DNA of 64,000 bases from Adiantum capillus-veneris (GCA_014529385.2 CM043963.1:78294912-78358911); one strand, 5' to 3'; positions 30,220-41,538 are shown, counted from the stretch's first letter. Translations and numbers: made by a program. Notes: generated by a model not told the origin, from the letters alone.

Positions 30220-33200
30220 ATGTGAATGCTACGATCTATATGACCAGTGCATTCCATACATGAATGCATGGACATGGCAGAAAGCTTTGGTAAAGAAAAA
30301 CACACAAGCGATTCAAGAGGGTCAAGATGTAGATGATGCACTCATCATTCTGCAGCACAATCCAGTATACACATTGGGAACTCGAAGCTCAGAGCAGCAC
30401 CTACTTTTTGATAAACATCAACCTCCTTGTGATCTGTATCGCACAGAACGTGGAGGGGAGGTTACATATCATGGTCCTGGACAGGTGAATTCTATCTTCT
30501 GTTACTTCTACATTTTGTCAAAACTTCAGGTAGATTAGCAATACCCTGGTGGTTTCTCTTCATTGCAATCAGCGCATTAGCATATAGGCTGAAGTCAGGC
30601 TATGAGACTGAGCAATGTAAATGTGCGCGTCCTTTGGGTATTCAGAAAAAAAGACAGATTGATGAAAATAAACATACTACTGAAAACAAATATAGACTGA
30701 TGTGGGGTGGTGTATACATATGTATGAGGGATGAGGGGATGGTGCTCTAATGCTAAAGGATGTGAAACTATATGCACAGGGAGTACAATCATGTTATGCA
30801 AAAGACTAGCTAGCTCTACCTGGTACCAAACTAAGAGATTAATATGGCATCCATAGGCAGGTAGGGAGTGAATGGTCCCTGGAGCATAGTAGCAAGGTCT
30901 TAGAAAGCCCGCCGTAACTCTCTTTGTGTGGACTACTCATGTCATAGTCAAATCTCTGGGATGGCCCTGTGATATACTCTCTGGGCTTGGGATCATGGTG
31001 CTCTGGGGTGTCTACGGGGCCGGAACAATCTTTGTGTGTTGTAGTGTGACCCCTCTCACAATGGTATTAGGTGATATTGGAGCAACTCTCTAAAAGGAGT
31101 TTTTCAGCTGTGACTGTCACCCTTCACTAGGGTGTGCGGGTGATCAGGGGAGAGTCTCCCTCGGTGTCTAAATATCTAGTAAGAAGCGACCCAGCTGTCT
31201 CTGGTCTCTTGACTCCAACAGCACTCAGTGTGGGCTGTCCTTTGAAAAGGGTTGTATAGTGGCCCTGCGTATGCTGCCATGTGCTGGATCTTCATACACA
31301 GGTCTCCTCGCTCTCCACCCCACCTCTACATACCCTGTAGGTCCTCTGGTCTCTGTCAATCTGGGCTGCCCACTCGCCACACACTGTGTTTATATATCCT
31401 GGCCGCTGGATGAAGCCATCCTCTGTAATGGTTACGAAGTGATCTCTGTAATACATCATCTTCCGTGGAAGAGGCTTCCTGGGTGTAGTCCACGTGTGTC
31501 AGATATATTATTGCCATAGATCCTGTCAGAGGTTGGTTGCAATAGGCATATAAATGGCGAGCCTGGTTCGTAATTAAATGGCGGGAGCTACTCTATATCC
31601 AGACCATGTGTGCTGAACCCCTGTGACATCTGTGCATACAAGGATCTACTTCAACTACCTCTGCCAGCTGCACAGAGGCCTCAGGAGCTTGGTATGAAAG
31701 CCTGTCCTACGGTAGCTCTCTCAATCTCTGGACGAACCGTAGAGTTTAAAAGAGAGCCTCCACTAATGTGGGCGTCGCCCAGCTCTGCTCTGATAAATGT
31801 TATGAGGATGGAGGGTTTGCTGCAGATGATGCGGGAGATCATCATAACCTGTGGTCTCTCAGTCTGTGTTCACCATGAGGCTGTAAGTCCAGGTTCCCAA
31901 ACTGCTGCTGCATACATCATGGCAAGGGTAACTAAGGTGTCAAAAAGAAACCCCTTTGTGTGGGGCTCCTGGAAGTGCGCCTAGTGGCTGTGGTTCTCTA
32001 GCATCTAATGCAGCACTCTGCACACCCTCTAGTGAGCCTGTCTCTGGCTGTACTAGCCATGGAGAAACGGCCTGTAGTCGATTGTGAAAGTAATTTTAAG
32101 GTATACATATGAGTCTACCACCTCAACTCGCCCTCCACCTGTGTGAATAGGGTTCTACTCCTGACCTGTCTGGATGTATGAAATATTAAAAAGGTTGGTC
32201 TTCCCAAGGTTCACTTTGAGGCAGAGTTACAGGAATGGCCATTTTACGGGTCTCCATTCCCCGTTCCCATTCTAACTTCCCGTTCCGAATCCCCGTTCCG
32301 TGTTTCAGAGGCGAGGGTATGGCATTTCATGCCCGCTGCCATTCCCCGCTCCCCTTTCCGATTTCCCGTTCCAGGTAACTATGCTTTGAGGCCTCTAGCA
32401 TCAAGGGGATGTCAGTGAGAAACAATTAGAACAGTAGTGTAAGGGTTACCCACCTGCCTAATTTGGGGGGAATCGCCCACCCAAGTGGTCAAGTGTCTCG
32501 AGGCGCATACACAATACCCTAGTCATATAGGCTCCTCCTGGCGATGCACTCCCCACTGACAGTGGCATCCACAAGTGGTTTCAATTTTGGTTTCTATATT
32601 TAATTTTTTTGATCCCTTCTGAAACTTTAGGCATATATTGACTTGGTGATTGTAATATGTTTGAGTATTAGTAAAGATTTATTGAAAGTATTGTTCTAAT
32701 TTTCAGCTAGTGATGTACCCGATCTTGAACCTGCGACATTTTCAAATGGACCTTCATTGGTATCTAAGATCACTTGAGGAAGTGGTCATCCGTGCTCTTT
32801 GGAATGCATGTGGCATTGAGGCTGCAAGAGTTGAGGGATTAACAGGCGTTTGGGTTGGTAAGCTATCTATGTGCCTTGAGTTACCAAGATTCCTTTAATG
32901 GTTTTATCTGTGTATAGTTACTACGTGTTAACCTTATATCAGGGACTGAGAAGGTTGCAGCAATTGGAGTTCGAGTTTCACGGTGGGTGACTTATCATGG
33001 ACTAGCTCTAAATGTGACAACGGACCTTTCTCCGTTCAATAGGATTGTGCCATGTGGCATAAGCAATTATTCGGTGGGATCGGTTGCTGAGATTTTGGAA
33101 AGGCAAGGCTATTTTCAGATGTTTCAAAGACAATCACCCATTGATGACTTGGTAGATCTTTTACATAAAATGCTGCTAGATGCATTTTCTGAGGTGTTTG

Positions 33201-33265
33201 GGTTGAATCTCTCACAGGTTTGTTGTCAAGATGCATCCATTTTCAGTACTGATTTTGATATGTGA
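30220..33265 (+). CDS. LIP2p: Octanoyltransferase, plastid LIP2p/LipB type (host gene, 5' exon missing)
   Basis: Exons are 30220-30484, 32707-32857 and 32943-33217 (or to the stop at 33263-33265), with AG/GT borders and compatible phases, about 230 residues. Visible family blocks: [42 protein letters not shown] (lipoyl-synthesis signature), [38 protein letters not shown] (with the catalytic Lys) and IVPCGI (with the catalytic Cys). The enzyme moves octanoyl from acyl carrier protein to lipoyl domains, here presumably of plastid pyruvate dehydrogenase; sequence details fit the plastid rather than the mitochondrial paralogue. No transit-peptide exon was found upstream. The intron of 2.2 kb carries a LINE fragment. 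No premature stop was seen in the exons. The 3' end could continue to exon 33862-33912. Confidence 0.85.
30850..32230 (-). pseudogene. Antisense LINE fragment in the LIP2p intron
   Basis: Read on the minus strand, KVNLGKTN near 32190-32225 corresponds to VNLGKTK of the LINE at 12000. [20 protein letters not shown] (about 31780-31840) corresponds to MISRMIRAKASVLHDIVRAE, and [15 protein letters not shown] (about 31535-31580) to LPPFQYSLDAPSISL. It is therefore the RT C-terminal part of the same LINE family as 10691-13660, in the opposite orientation, with many stops. The left edge is approximate. Confidence 0.75.
32235..32375. repeat. Short degenerate CCCCGTTCC-type repeat cluster
   Basis: About nine imperfect copies of CC(C/A)CGTTCC or CCATTCCC(C/G) occur within 140 bases (for example ATTCCCCGTTCCCATTC, AATCCCCGTTCCG, ATTTCCCGTTCC). 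It lies in the intron between the LINE fragment and the next exon. Confidence 0.55.
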
Positions 33266-33379
33266 CGTTTATATACTGTAGCTTGTATTTGTAATACCTT
33301 GAGAATGGCTGATTACTCTAAGCAGTCCAGAATTATTTTAGTTTATCAGATTTGTATTTAATGTTTAGCACATTTTATG

Positions 33380-33660
33380 TACAGAAACCCTGAACCCTAA
33401 AAATTTTAGAAACCTCAAACCCAAAGCCTGAACCCTAAAATTTTTAGAAACCCTAAACCCAAAGCCTGAACCCTAAAAATGTACATTTTATGTAGAGAAA
33501 CCCTGAACCCTAAAAATTTTAGAAACCCTAAACCCTAATGTTTTATATATAGACTAAATCTTAAACCCTTAACCCTAAAATTTTAGAAACCGTACACCCT
33601 AACCCTAAACCCTTGCATTTTATATACAAAACCCCTAACCCCTAAGCCTAAATCCTAAAG
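33380..33660 (+). repeat. Degenerate telomere-type (AAACCCTAA) repeats
   Basis: More than a dozen AAACCCT or AACCCTAAA units are interspersed with AAAATTTTAGAAA spacers, including a larger repeat of about 70 bases (AGAAACCCTGAACCCTAAAA ... ). It is an interstitial array downstream of LIP2p and not a chromosome end. Confidence 0.85.
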
Positions 33661-33861
33661 TTCCAAGAGTGAACCGACAATGCGATCCTAGAGGCACACA
33701 ATCATCTTGCTATTGAAAATATTGTTTTTGTCACGTGTTTCTCATGGAAAGACACACCTAGTTAGCGAGTGTGAGTTATTTCTGGCAATTGCTGAATGCC
33801 AAATATTGTATGGAGCACTTTTTTGGCCAAGCTTTGATCATTTTGTTGTTGACTTGTCAAG

Positions 33862-33912
33862 AGCCCCCAAGGAACTTGTTGGGTGTATGAACATAAACAA
33901 ACTGTCACCTAG
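33862..33912 (+). CDS. Candidate terminal exon of LIP2p
   Basis: After a T-rich stretch and TTGTCAAG, a phase-compatible frame reads SPQGTCWVYEHKQTVT and ends at TAG 33910-33912. It would follow NLSQ at 33217 if the CAG/GTTTGT donor at 33217/33218 is used. The alternative is a read-through to the stop at 33263. The evidence is only splice signals, phase and length. Confidence 0.3.
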   Translation, partial: SPQGTCWVYEHKQTVT

Positions 33913-35029
33913 TGATGATGAGAATCCATGAAGGCATACGGCAGGCTTGCTTTTAAATTAACTCGATGGTATCTAAAATTGTCATCAAGCTAAACATCAT
34001 CCAGATTAATTAGGTTGTCCTCATTTCAGGCAAAAGAATTGGAAAGGATGAGCAATGGTCAATCCTCATCATCTTGAAATTTTCCTTTGCAATTGAATAG
34101 GTGAAATGAACGGAATATGTTACTTGCCGAAGAGTTCTCATCTTTTCCTATTTCTTCTGGAAAGTCGAAACTGTGTTTTTCCAGGGCTATAGAGGGAATT
34201 GGGCTTATTCTCCACTCGTGTTGAAGTGATTTTTCTCATATTCATATTGATCGTTGCCTTGGTCAATGCATGGCGAAAGGAGTTGTTTTGCAGTGAGGCT
34301 TCTCATGTAGCTCAATGAAAACTTTTTAGAACAAAATTCTCCCTGTATGCAGTGGTAATTATGATGATAATTATTCTGGGCATGGACTTGGAATAGAGGG
34401 CTGGCTGGTTTAAGATGGGTAATCGAGCTTATGGTATGATGTTATTTGCATCTACTAACATAATATGGCGGAAGAGGGAGCCCTTTACACGTGTCGCAAT
34501 CTGCGACCTGAAGGCTAAAGTCCAAAACTAAAAAAAGCTCCTTTGCACGCGATAAAGAGGGGAGAGAGAGAGGCCGGCCGCCGAAGCTAGTGTAGCTTAA
34601 AGCAAAAGCGAACGGTGATGCCTCTCTTGCAGACAAAGATATGGAAGTAGATACAACTGGAGAGACTCGCCCTGAAGTTTAACATTGAGCACAAGCTCTT
34701 TGCCTCTATGTTGCAAATGCAGCTTGCAATCATCTTTTTGTAGCATTTCAAATATGTGATATTGTTTCAGAATGGTGATATTGAATAAATTCTGAAAGTG
34801 AAAGGTAGAAAGTAGTATGCCACATACTTGGTCAATTCTACAAAAATCGTCGAAAGCGAGAATCTCCAGGCGATGCATTTTTGAAAGGTATGTTCTAGCT
34901 ACTTAAAAAAATGCCGATTAGCCCATTTGATCAATTAGCAAAGGCAAGCAGAGCGAGGCGATGAGCAGGCAAGCAGCTACGTAGCTGGTAGCGATACAGT
35001 CGCGCGAGATTTTCGTATGCAATGCTCAT
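33913..35029. other. Stretch without a recognised gene
   Basis: AT-rich to 34440. Near 34600-34680 a short plus-strand frame ANGDASLADKDMEVDTTGE ending in a stop looks coding-like but has no visible partner exon. The minus-strand frame 34597-34878 shows no family features I recognise. Confidence 0.4.
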
Positions 35030-35395
35030 CAGGGGGCGTTCCTGGCCAGCGCACGAGTTTGACCCTGTCGCTTCGTTTTGTAAAATGTGTGAGAGAGACC
35101 CTTTGCAGATGAAGAATCTCCATAAGATTCTAGTAAAATGAAAGTAGGGCTAGCCTTGGCACTAAGTAAAACCCATATTAAATGCGGGGTGGAGTAATGG
35201 GATCGACGGTCCGAGTTGAGGGGTGAATCTCGGGGCGTACTAAACACAAGCGTACAAAAAGCGAGGTGCAGTAAACTCGGCCAGCAAGAAAAACGAGGTG
35301 TGCTGTTGGGTTTTGAATCGGTGGCCTTGCAGTCCAGGTTGAGGGTCGCATAGATTACCCACCTCACCCACGTGCACATCATGTATGCTTAGTCG
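35030..35395 (-). mobile_element. Possible tRNA-derived SINE
   Basis: On the minus strand an A-box-like TGGGTGAGGTGGGTAATC (35353-35370) and a B-box-like GATTCAAAACCC (35308-35319) are spaced about 35 bases apart, as in tRNA-derived RNA polymerase III promoters. The middle part TGGACTGCAAGGCCA resembles a tRNA-Cys anticodon arm. The 3' extent is unknown and no target duplication was found. Confidence 0.35.
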
Positions 35396-35790
35396 TTTTT
35401 ATGGCCTTACATGGTGAGGTGATATGCATTTCCTAGGTTGTCCAAGCTTAATGTCCGTCCAGGTTTAGTTTTTGATTTGACTACTACGAGTATGATCTCC
35501 TCGGCTTTCGCGCGTGAGTTTTTTTCGCCTTTGATCCCATTGCTTCCCCCTCTTAAATATGGGTGTTACTTAGTACTGAGGTAGAGCTAGTAGTATGTGT
35601 CGGTAGGTATGTGTTGCCAATTTTTTAAAAAAATGTCGAAAGCTAGCATCCAATTCGACTTTTTAGTGGTTGCTCAGGTGTGGCTCTCTCTCTCTCTCTC
35701 TCTCTCTCTCGCGTCGGATAGATCTTTGAGGTCTCTTGGGATAGTTTCCCACGACGTTAAAAATTCTCTTCTTCTTCTTCTTCTTCTTCT

Positions 35791-35832
<42 letters not shown>

Positions 35833-36044
35833 GGACGTCTGCGTGCCATGCGGCTCTGAAAGGGTGGGCGGTGGGCGGAAGAATCCACAATGAGATTGCG
35901 CAACAGATGATGGATGGTCTCTCTCTCTCTCTCTCAAACCCTGTTTGGGCGGCGGTACGTACCGGCAGTTCTCGGGGACCTTCGACAAGCAGATTGTGGT
36001 ATGTGAGCAGCCGCAAGAGGATCGGAGAGCAGACATGAGTGTGG

Positions 36045-36076
<32 letters not shown>

Positions 36077-36227
36077 GAGCCGCCTGTGCAAAGGGTTGAG
36101 CAAGTAGGGGGCGAGAATGGATGAGGCGATGGAGGTGGGGAGGCAGGTACACAGAGGTGTCCAGTGGAGCTTCCTGCCTAGGGTAGTGATGTGCATGTGT
36201 GTTGCTCCGCCACCTAGCCAGGACCTT

Positions 36228-36261
<34 letters not shown>

Positions 36262-36351
36262 AAAGTGTGCACGACGTCGGAGAGGAGCAGCTTGCAGAGG
36301 GTTCAAGGGAGGTCGAGCACGCGTGGAAGCGTCGTAGAGGAGCAGGCGAAT

Positions 36352-36377
36352 GGGGGGGGGGGGGGGGGGGGGGGGGG
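36352..36377 (+). repeat. 26-base G homopolymer
   Basis: An uninterrupted run of 26 G bases after AGGCGAAT. Length may vary or be inexact in an assembly. Confidence 0.9.
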
Positions 36378-36709
36378 TTTAGAATATTCACATGGTGCTT
36401 CTTTGCCAGCACCTCTCTGCCAATATGTATGAGTTGGGTGCGCAGAGGCGAGGGGACAGAGATCAAGGCAAAAGCAGGGGGACTAAGGCAGACTCCACAT
36501 AGGAGCACGGCGAGGGAGGACGACAGAGGGGGCAAAGACCATGTAAGCAGGAGGCGGAGGAGGGGAGAACAGAGGCACCGAGGTCGCGCAAGCAAGAGGC
36601 GGAGGTGGAGGGGACAAAGGTGCGAGGGGGCGTGCAGGTAGGAAACGGAGGGGAAAGTGGCCAGCATAGTGTAATAATGTGAAAGCCTAGCAGTGTATGG
36701 CCGCAATGA

Positions 36710-36800
36710 CCCTTGTGGGACAGGGTAGCGGAGGTAAAATCCTTGTCACCTATACCTGGGTTCAAACCTCTGAGAAACAGGGAGCACTTAACAATGCAGA
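36710..36800 (+). mobile_element. Possible tRNA-derived SINE head
   Basis: GGGTAGCGGAGGTAAAA (A-box-like) at 36723-36739 is followed about 21 bases later by TGGGTTCAAACCTC (B-box, 36757-36770). This resembles plant Au-type SINE 5' ends, which begin with a similar (GGTGGCGCAGTGGTAA-like) A box. It merges into module 3 of the repeat mosaic. Confidence 0.4.
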
Positions 36801-37025
36801 GGAATTTTTGGAGGATTCCTTGTAATAAGTTGAGAACTTGCCACTATGTGTGGCCAATTTTGAAAAAATTACCGAAAGCTAGCATCTTGGTCAGATTCGA
36901 CTTTTTAGTGGTTACTCAGGTGTCTCTCTCTCTCTCTCTCACAGATGTTTGGGTGCCATGCGGCTCTGAAAGGGTGGACGGCGGGCGGAAGAATCCACAA
37001 TGAGAGTGTGCAACAAATGACGGAT

Positions 37026-37098
<73 letters not shown>

Positions 37099-37307
37099 AA
37101 CGAGAGGGAAGAAAATGTTGGGGACGGTGGGTGGAAGAATCCACAATGAGAGTGAGCAACAGATGACAGATGCTCTCTCTCTCTCTCTCTCATTCTAAAA
37201 CCCTGTTTGGGCGGCGGTACGTACTAGCAATCCTTGGAGACCTTCGACAAGTAGGTTGTGGTATGTGAGCAGTCACGCAGGTGGATCAGAGAGCAGACAT
37301 GAGTGTG

Positions 37308-37361
<54 letters not shown>

Positions 37362-37490
37362 AGAGCGGCCGAAAGCTAGCATCTCGGAGGATTCCTCGTA
37401 CTAAGTTGAGAACGTGCCAGTATGTGGCCAATTTTGAAAAAATCGCCGAAAGCTAGCATCTTGGTCAGATTCGACTTTTTAGTGGTTGCT

Positions 37491-37543
<53 letters not shown>

Positions 37544-37636
37544 CGCGCGCGCCAGGACCTCTGGGTGCCATGCGGCTCTAAAAGGGTGGACGGCGGGCGG
37601 AAGAATCCACAATGAGAGTGCGCAACAGATAACGGA

Positions 37637-37676
<40 letters not shown>

Positions 37677-37765
37677 CGCGCCAGGATGTCTAGGTGCCAT
37701 GCGGCTTTGAAAGGGTGGATGGCAGGCGAAAGAATCCACAATGAGAGTGCACAACAGATGACGGA

Positions 37766-37812
<47 letters not shown>

Positions 37813-37813
37813 G

Positions 37814-37865
<52 letters not shown>

Positions 37866-37907
37866 CACGGCCACCCACCATTTTCTTCCCTCTCGTGCGA
37901 TCTCGCG

Positions 37908-37958
<51 letters not shown>

Positions 37959-37986
37959 ACGGCCACCCACCATTTTCTTCCCTCTC

Positions 37987-38023
<37 letters not shown>

Positions 38024-38120
38024 GGGGAGAAGAAAAAGAGACAGGGACAGGCGGAGAGAGAGAGAGGGAGAGAGAGAGAGAGAGGGGAGACAAATAGATT
38101 TTATTATCATTCTTAGGGGG

Positions 38121-38151
<31 letters not shown>

Positions 38152-38227
38152 TGGAGGATAGAGAGAAAGAGACGAGAATAGAGGGAGGAAGGAATAGGGA
38201 TTATATAGTGATAGGGAAAGAGGAGGA

Positions 38228-38419
38228 TGAAGGAGTACGAGCGGAAGTGCGACGCGAGAGAGAGTGCGAGAAGAAGAGCACGACGATATGGTGAACTCGC
38301 TCTACTGTAATGTGTAGAGCATAGTGAGTTCTTATTAGGTTTTAACAAAAGAATATGTGTACATACCTGGCGGCCCACCCACTTACCTGGGCGACCACAT
38401 TGGGCTTTATACCCCAACA
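38228..38419 (-). repeat. 3' LTR of the copia element
   Basis: On the minus strand it starts TGTTGGGGTATAAAGCCC, with a TATA-like GGTATAAAG. The adjoining purine-rich AAGTGGGAGGT (38420-38430) is the polypurine tract. Confidence 0.93.
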
Positions 38420-38508
38420 ACCTCCCACTTAAAGTCCAATGTGGTACTTTAAGTGTGAGAGAAGCTACTATACAAGCTAATATACAAGAGATGTAGAGAA
38501 GTGATGTA

Positions 38509-40388
38509 TTACGCTACACCTAACTGCTTGCGAAAATGCGCAAAGCTCTCTGAGGGAAGTCCTTTTGTAAGTAGATCAACAAGATTTTCTGTGGTGTGAA
38601 CTTTGACAAGCTGAAGTTGCTTATCCTTGAGCATTTCCCTGATGAAATGATACTTCACATCCACATGCTTTGTCTTTGAGTAATAAACTGGATTGCGAGC
38701 CAATTGTATAGCACTTTGACTATCACAATATAACACATGCATCTCTGCTTTGATTCCCAAATCTGTTACTAGTCGATTTAGCCAAATTGATTGTTTGCAT
38801 GTCTCTGATGCTGCAACATATTCAGCCTCTGTAGTAGACTGAGTAACACAATCTTGTAATCTAGAACGCCATGATACTGCTCCACCAGCCAATGTAAAGA
38901 CATACCTTGACGTAGACCTTCGGTTGTCTAAGTCACCTACATAATTTGAGTCTGTAAAACCCTTTACACTTAGCTCCTGACTCCCATAGCATATACGCAT
39001 ACTCTTTGTAGCTTTCAGGTATTTCAATATTCCTGTCACTGCCTCCCAATGTTTCTTGCCTGGGTTTGATATGTATCGACTTACTACTCCCACTGCAAAT
39101 GCAATGTCTGGGCGAGTAGAAATCATTGCATACATCAAACTACCCACTGCAGACGCATATGGAATCTTATCCATTTCAGCCTGTTCTTCCTCAGACACAG
39201 GACAATCTTGTTTGCTAAGTTTCACATATGGTGGCAATGGAACACTCAGTGCCTTTCCCTTCTCCATATTGAAACGTTTCAAAACCTTGTCAATATACTC
39301 TGTTTGAGATAACCAAATCAACTTCTTTGATTTGTCTCTCTCAATGCGCATACCAAGTATATGACTTGTCTCACCCATGTCTTTCATGTCAAACGATTTT
39401 GCCATCTTTGACTTCAAAGCTGAAATTTCTTCCAAGTGCTTGCCAGCAATCAACATGTCATCCACATACAAAATAAGGATCAGCCAACTACCATCCTTAG
39501 CCTTCTTTGTATATAGACAGTGATCGAACTCACTACGTTTGTAGCCTTGAGAAAGCATAAACTTGTGGAATCTATGGTACCATGCCCTCGGTGATTGTTT
39601 TAAACCATAAAGACTCTTTAACAACTGGCATACCCAATCTTCCTTGCCTTTCTCAACAAACCCTTCTGGCTGCTGCATGTAAATTTCCACATCTAAATCA
39701 CCATGCAAGAACGCTGTCTTGACATCCATTTGGTGCAACACCAAATCTAATATGGCAACCAATGCAAGAAAGCATCTCAATGTAGTCATCTTGACCACCG
39801 GAGAGAAGACTTCATCAAAGTCAATGCCTTGTTCTTGCTTAAAGCCCTTGGCAACAAGCCTTGCTTTGTACTTTGGCTGACTATCATGAGCGGTGATCTT
39901 ATACCTGTAAACCCATTTACAAGGTAGAGCCTTTTTGCCCTGTGGTAATTTAACTAGCTTCCATGTCTTGTTTTTTTGCAGAGCTGTCATCTCTGACTGC
40001 ATGGCCAATTGCCAATTCCTGGAGTCCTTCATTTGCACTGCTTCCTTGTAACATGAAGGCTCATTGCAATCAGTCAACATGACATAGTTCATAGATGGAA
40101 CAAACCTATCAGGAGGTCGCGTGACACGTCCAGATCTACGCACAATAGGTGGCTCAGGCTCAGCCACAACCTGTGGTTCCACTCTATCCTGTCCTCGCTC
40201 CTCTTGAGCCCTGACATTTTGTCTTGCACGTGCAGGTCCATCTTCTTGGAAGACAACTCTTCTAATCTCCTCAACCCTCTCTGGTTTAGAATGATATTTG
40301 GATTCATTAAAGTGAACATCATTGCTGCGGACAACCTTTCTGGATTCGGGATCCCAAAGTCTGTACCCCATCTCACCAGAATTACCAT
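38509..40388 (-). pseudogene. Copia reverse transcriptase and RNase H
   Basis: The 620-residue frame 38509-40371 holds the copia RT (RVT_2): KWVYRYKITAHDSQPKYKAR, VVKMTTLRCFLAL, DVKTAFLHGDLDVEIYMQQ, SLYGLKQSPRAWYHRF and active site LILYVDDMLIAG. RNase H follows: GFTDSNYVGDLDNRRSTSRY, then TQSTTEAEYVAASE and STKHVDVKYHFIREM. It looks complete to its own stop at 38509. It was joined to integrase by a segment (40389-40563) now broken by stops and a frameshift. Confidence 0.92.
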
Positions 40389-41538
40389 AGCCTAGAAAGA
40401 TGCACTTTCTACTCTTTGGCTCAAGTTTGTTCCTAAATTCCTTTGGAACGTGAGTATATGCCTCACAGCCAAAGACTCTGGAGATGCTTGTATGAGGGCA
40501 TTTTGCCTGACCATACCATCTCTGGCACTGAATCCTTCTGCAAAACCTTGCTAGGAGATCTATTTACAAGATGAACAGCTGTTGATACAGCTTCAGCCCA
40601 AAACCCATTTGGCAGATGTGCATTAGACAACATACTTCTGACCTTCCTTGTATCCTATTCATCCTCTCAGCAACACCATTTTGAGGAGGATTGTAAGGAG
40701 CAGTAAGTTCACGTTTTATACCTTTTGACTCACAAAAGTCCTGAAAGGCCTTTGAAACATACTCTCCACCATTGTCAGTGCGTAAGCATTTAAGCTTCTT
40801 GCCACTCTGATTCTCCACAAGTGTCACAAACGTTTTGAAAACACTAAACGCTTCATCCTTGTGCTTGAGAAAGTAAACCCATACTTTCCTCGAGTAATCA
40901 TCTATAAATGTCATAAAGTAAGAAGCTCCCCCTAGAGATAGGTTAGGCATAGGTCCACACAAATCACTATGAACAAGTGCCAACTGTGTATCTCTTCTAC
41001 TGCTTCTATGCTTATGTGGCTGCTGTGTTTGCTTACCATACAGACAATGTTCACAGAATTCAAAATCATTAAATGAAAAGCCAGGCAAATAACCAGAACG
41101 AGACAAGATTTCCATTCCCTTCTTGGACATATGTCCTAACCGGCTATGCCACAAAGAAACGTTCGGCTGCTCGGTTACATTGATTACATTTTTAGAGACA
41201 TTTGATACATAAATCATGTAAAGTCCTCCAGACTTTACTCCATGTGCTACTGTCATAGAACCCTTGGATATCTTCCACATGTTCTGTCCAAAAGTGGTGA
41301 CGTAGCCAGCATCATCAAGTAAACCTGTGCTGATCAAGCTCTTTGTAATTGCGGGAACATGTCTCACATTCTTCAGCGTGAAAGAAGAGCCATTCTGAAA
41401 CTTCAATTGAACATCTCCAACACCTAAGATCTCACATGTCTGCCCATTGCCTAGCCGAACATGATCTTTAGTGGTCACATAAGAGGTAAACCACTCCTTG
41501 TTTGGAGACACATGAAGTGATGCCCCTGAGTCTATAAT
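40389..41538 (-). pseudogene. Copia protease and integrase
   Basis: The protease active-site loop IIDSGASLHVSPNKEW straddles a stop: TAG at 41540-41542 stands where copia elements have Trp before IIDSG. Then RHVPAITKSLISTGLL and the integrase HHCC region (WHSRLGHMSKKGMEIL, CEHCLYGKQTQQPH), and the DDE core LVHSDLCGPMP, FIDDYSRKVWVYFLK, LRTDNGGEYVS and [13 protein letters not shown]. The last part near 40564 shifts frame. Confidence 0.9.

Larger units (their letters stand above)
35600..38227. repeat. Mosaic of short repeated modules joined to (CT)n/(GA)n tracts
   Basis: Module 1 (GTGCCATGCGGCTCTGAAAG ... GAAGAATCCACAATGAGAGT, about 80 bases) occurs near 35845, 36953, 37567 and 37697, with a part at 37120. 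Module 2 (AAACCCTGTTTGGGCGGCGG ...) occurs at 35937 and 37197. Module 3 (GAAAGCTAGCATC ... GACTTTTTAGTGGTTGCTCAG) occurs at 35640, 36870 and 37447. Module 4 (GACGGCCACCCACCATTTTC) occurs at 37866 and 37959. Each copy borders a (CT)n or (GA)n run of 20-57 bases. The long frames here encode only SLSLSL or RERERE and are not genes. Confidence 0.9.

Noticed and set aside
34597-34878. Host gene on the minus strand
   Set aside because: No family resemblance, no splice partner seen, and a single short frame.
36199-36765. Gly-rich and Pro-rich frames around the G homopolymer
   Set aside because: Produced by the G/C run and purine-rich sequence; no domain and frames on both strands.
35600-38227. CRISPR-like pattern of repeats and spacers
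   Set aside because: Repeat units are dinucleotide tracts of variable length in plant nuclear DNA, and the modules between them recur instead of being unique.
37422-38420. Long open frames of 200-290 codons on both strands
   Set aside because: They encode only SLSLSL or RERERE from (CT)n/(GA)n tracts; a dinucleotide repeat is open in several frames by composition.
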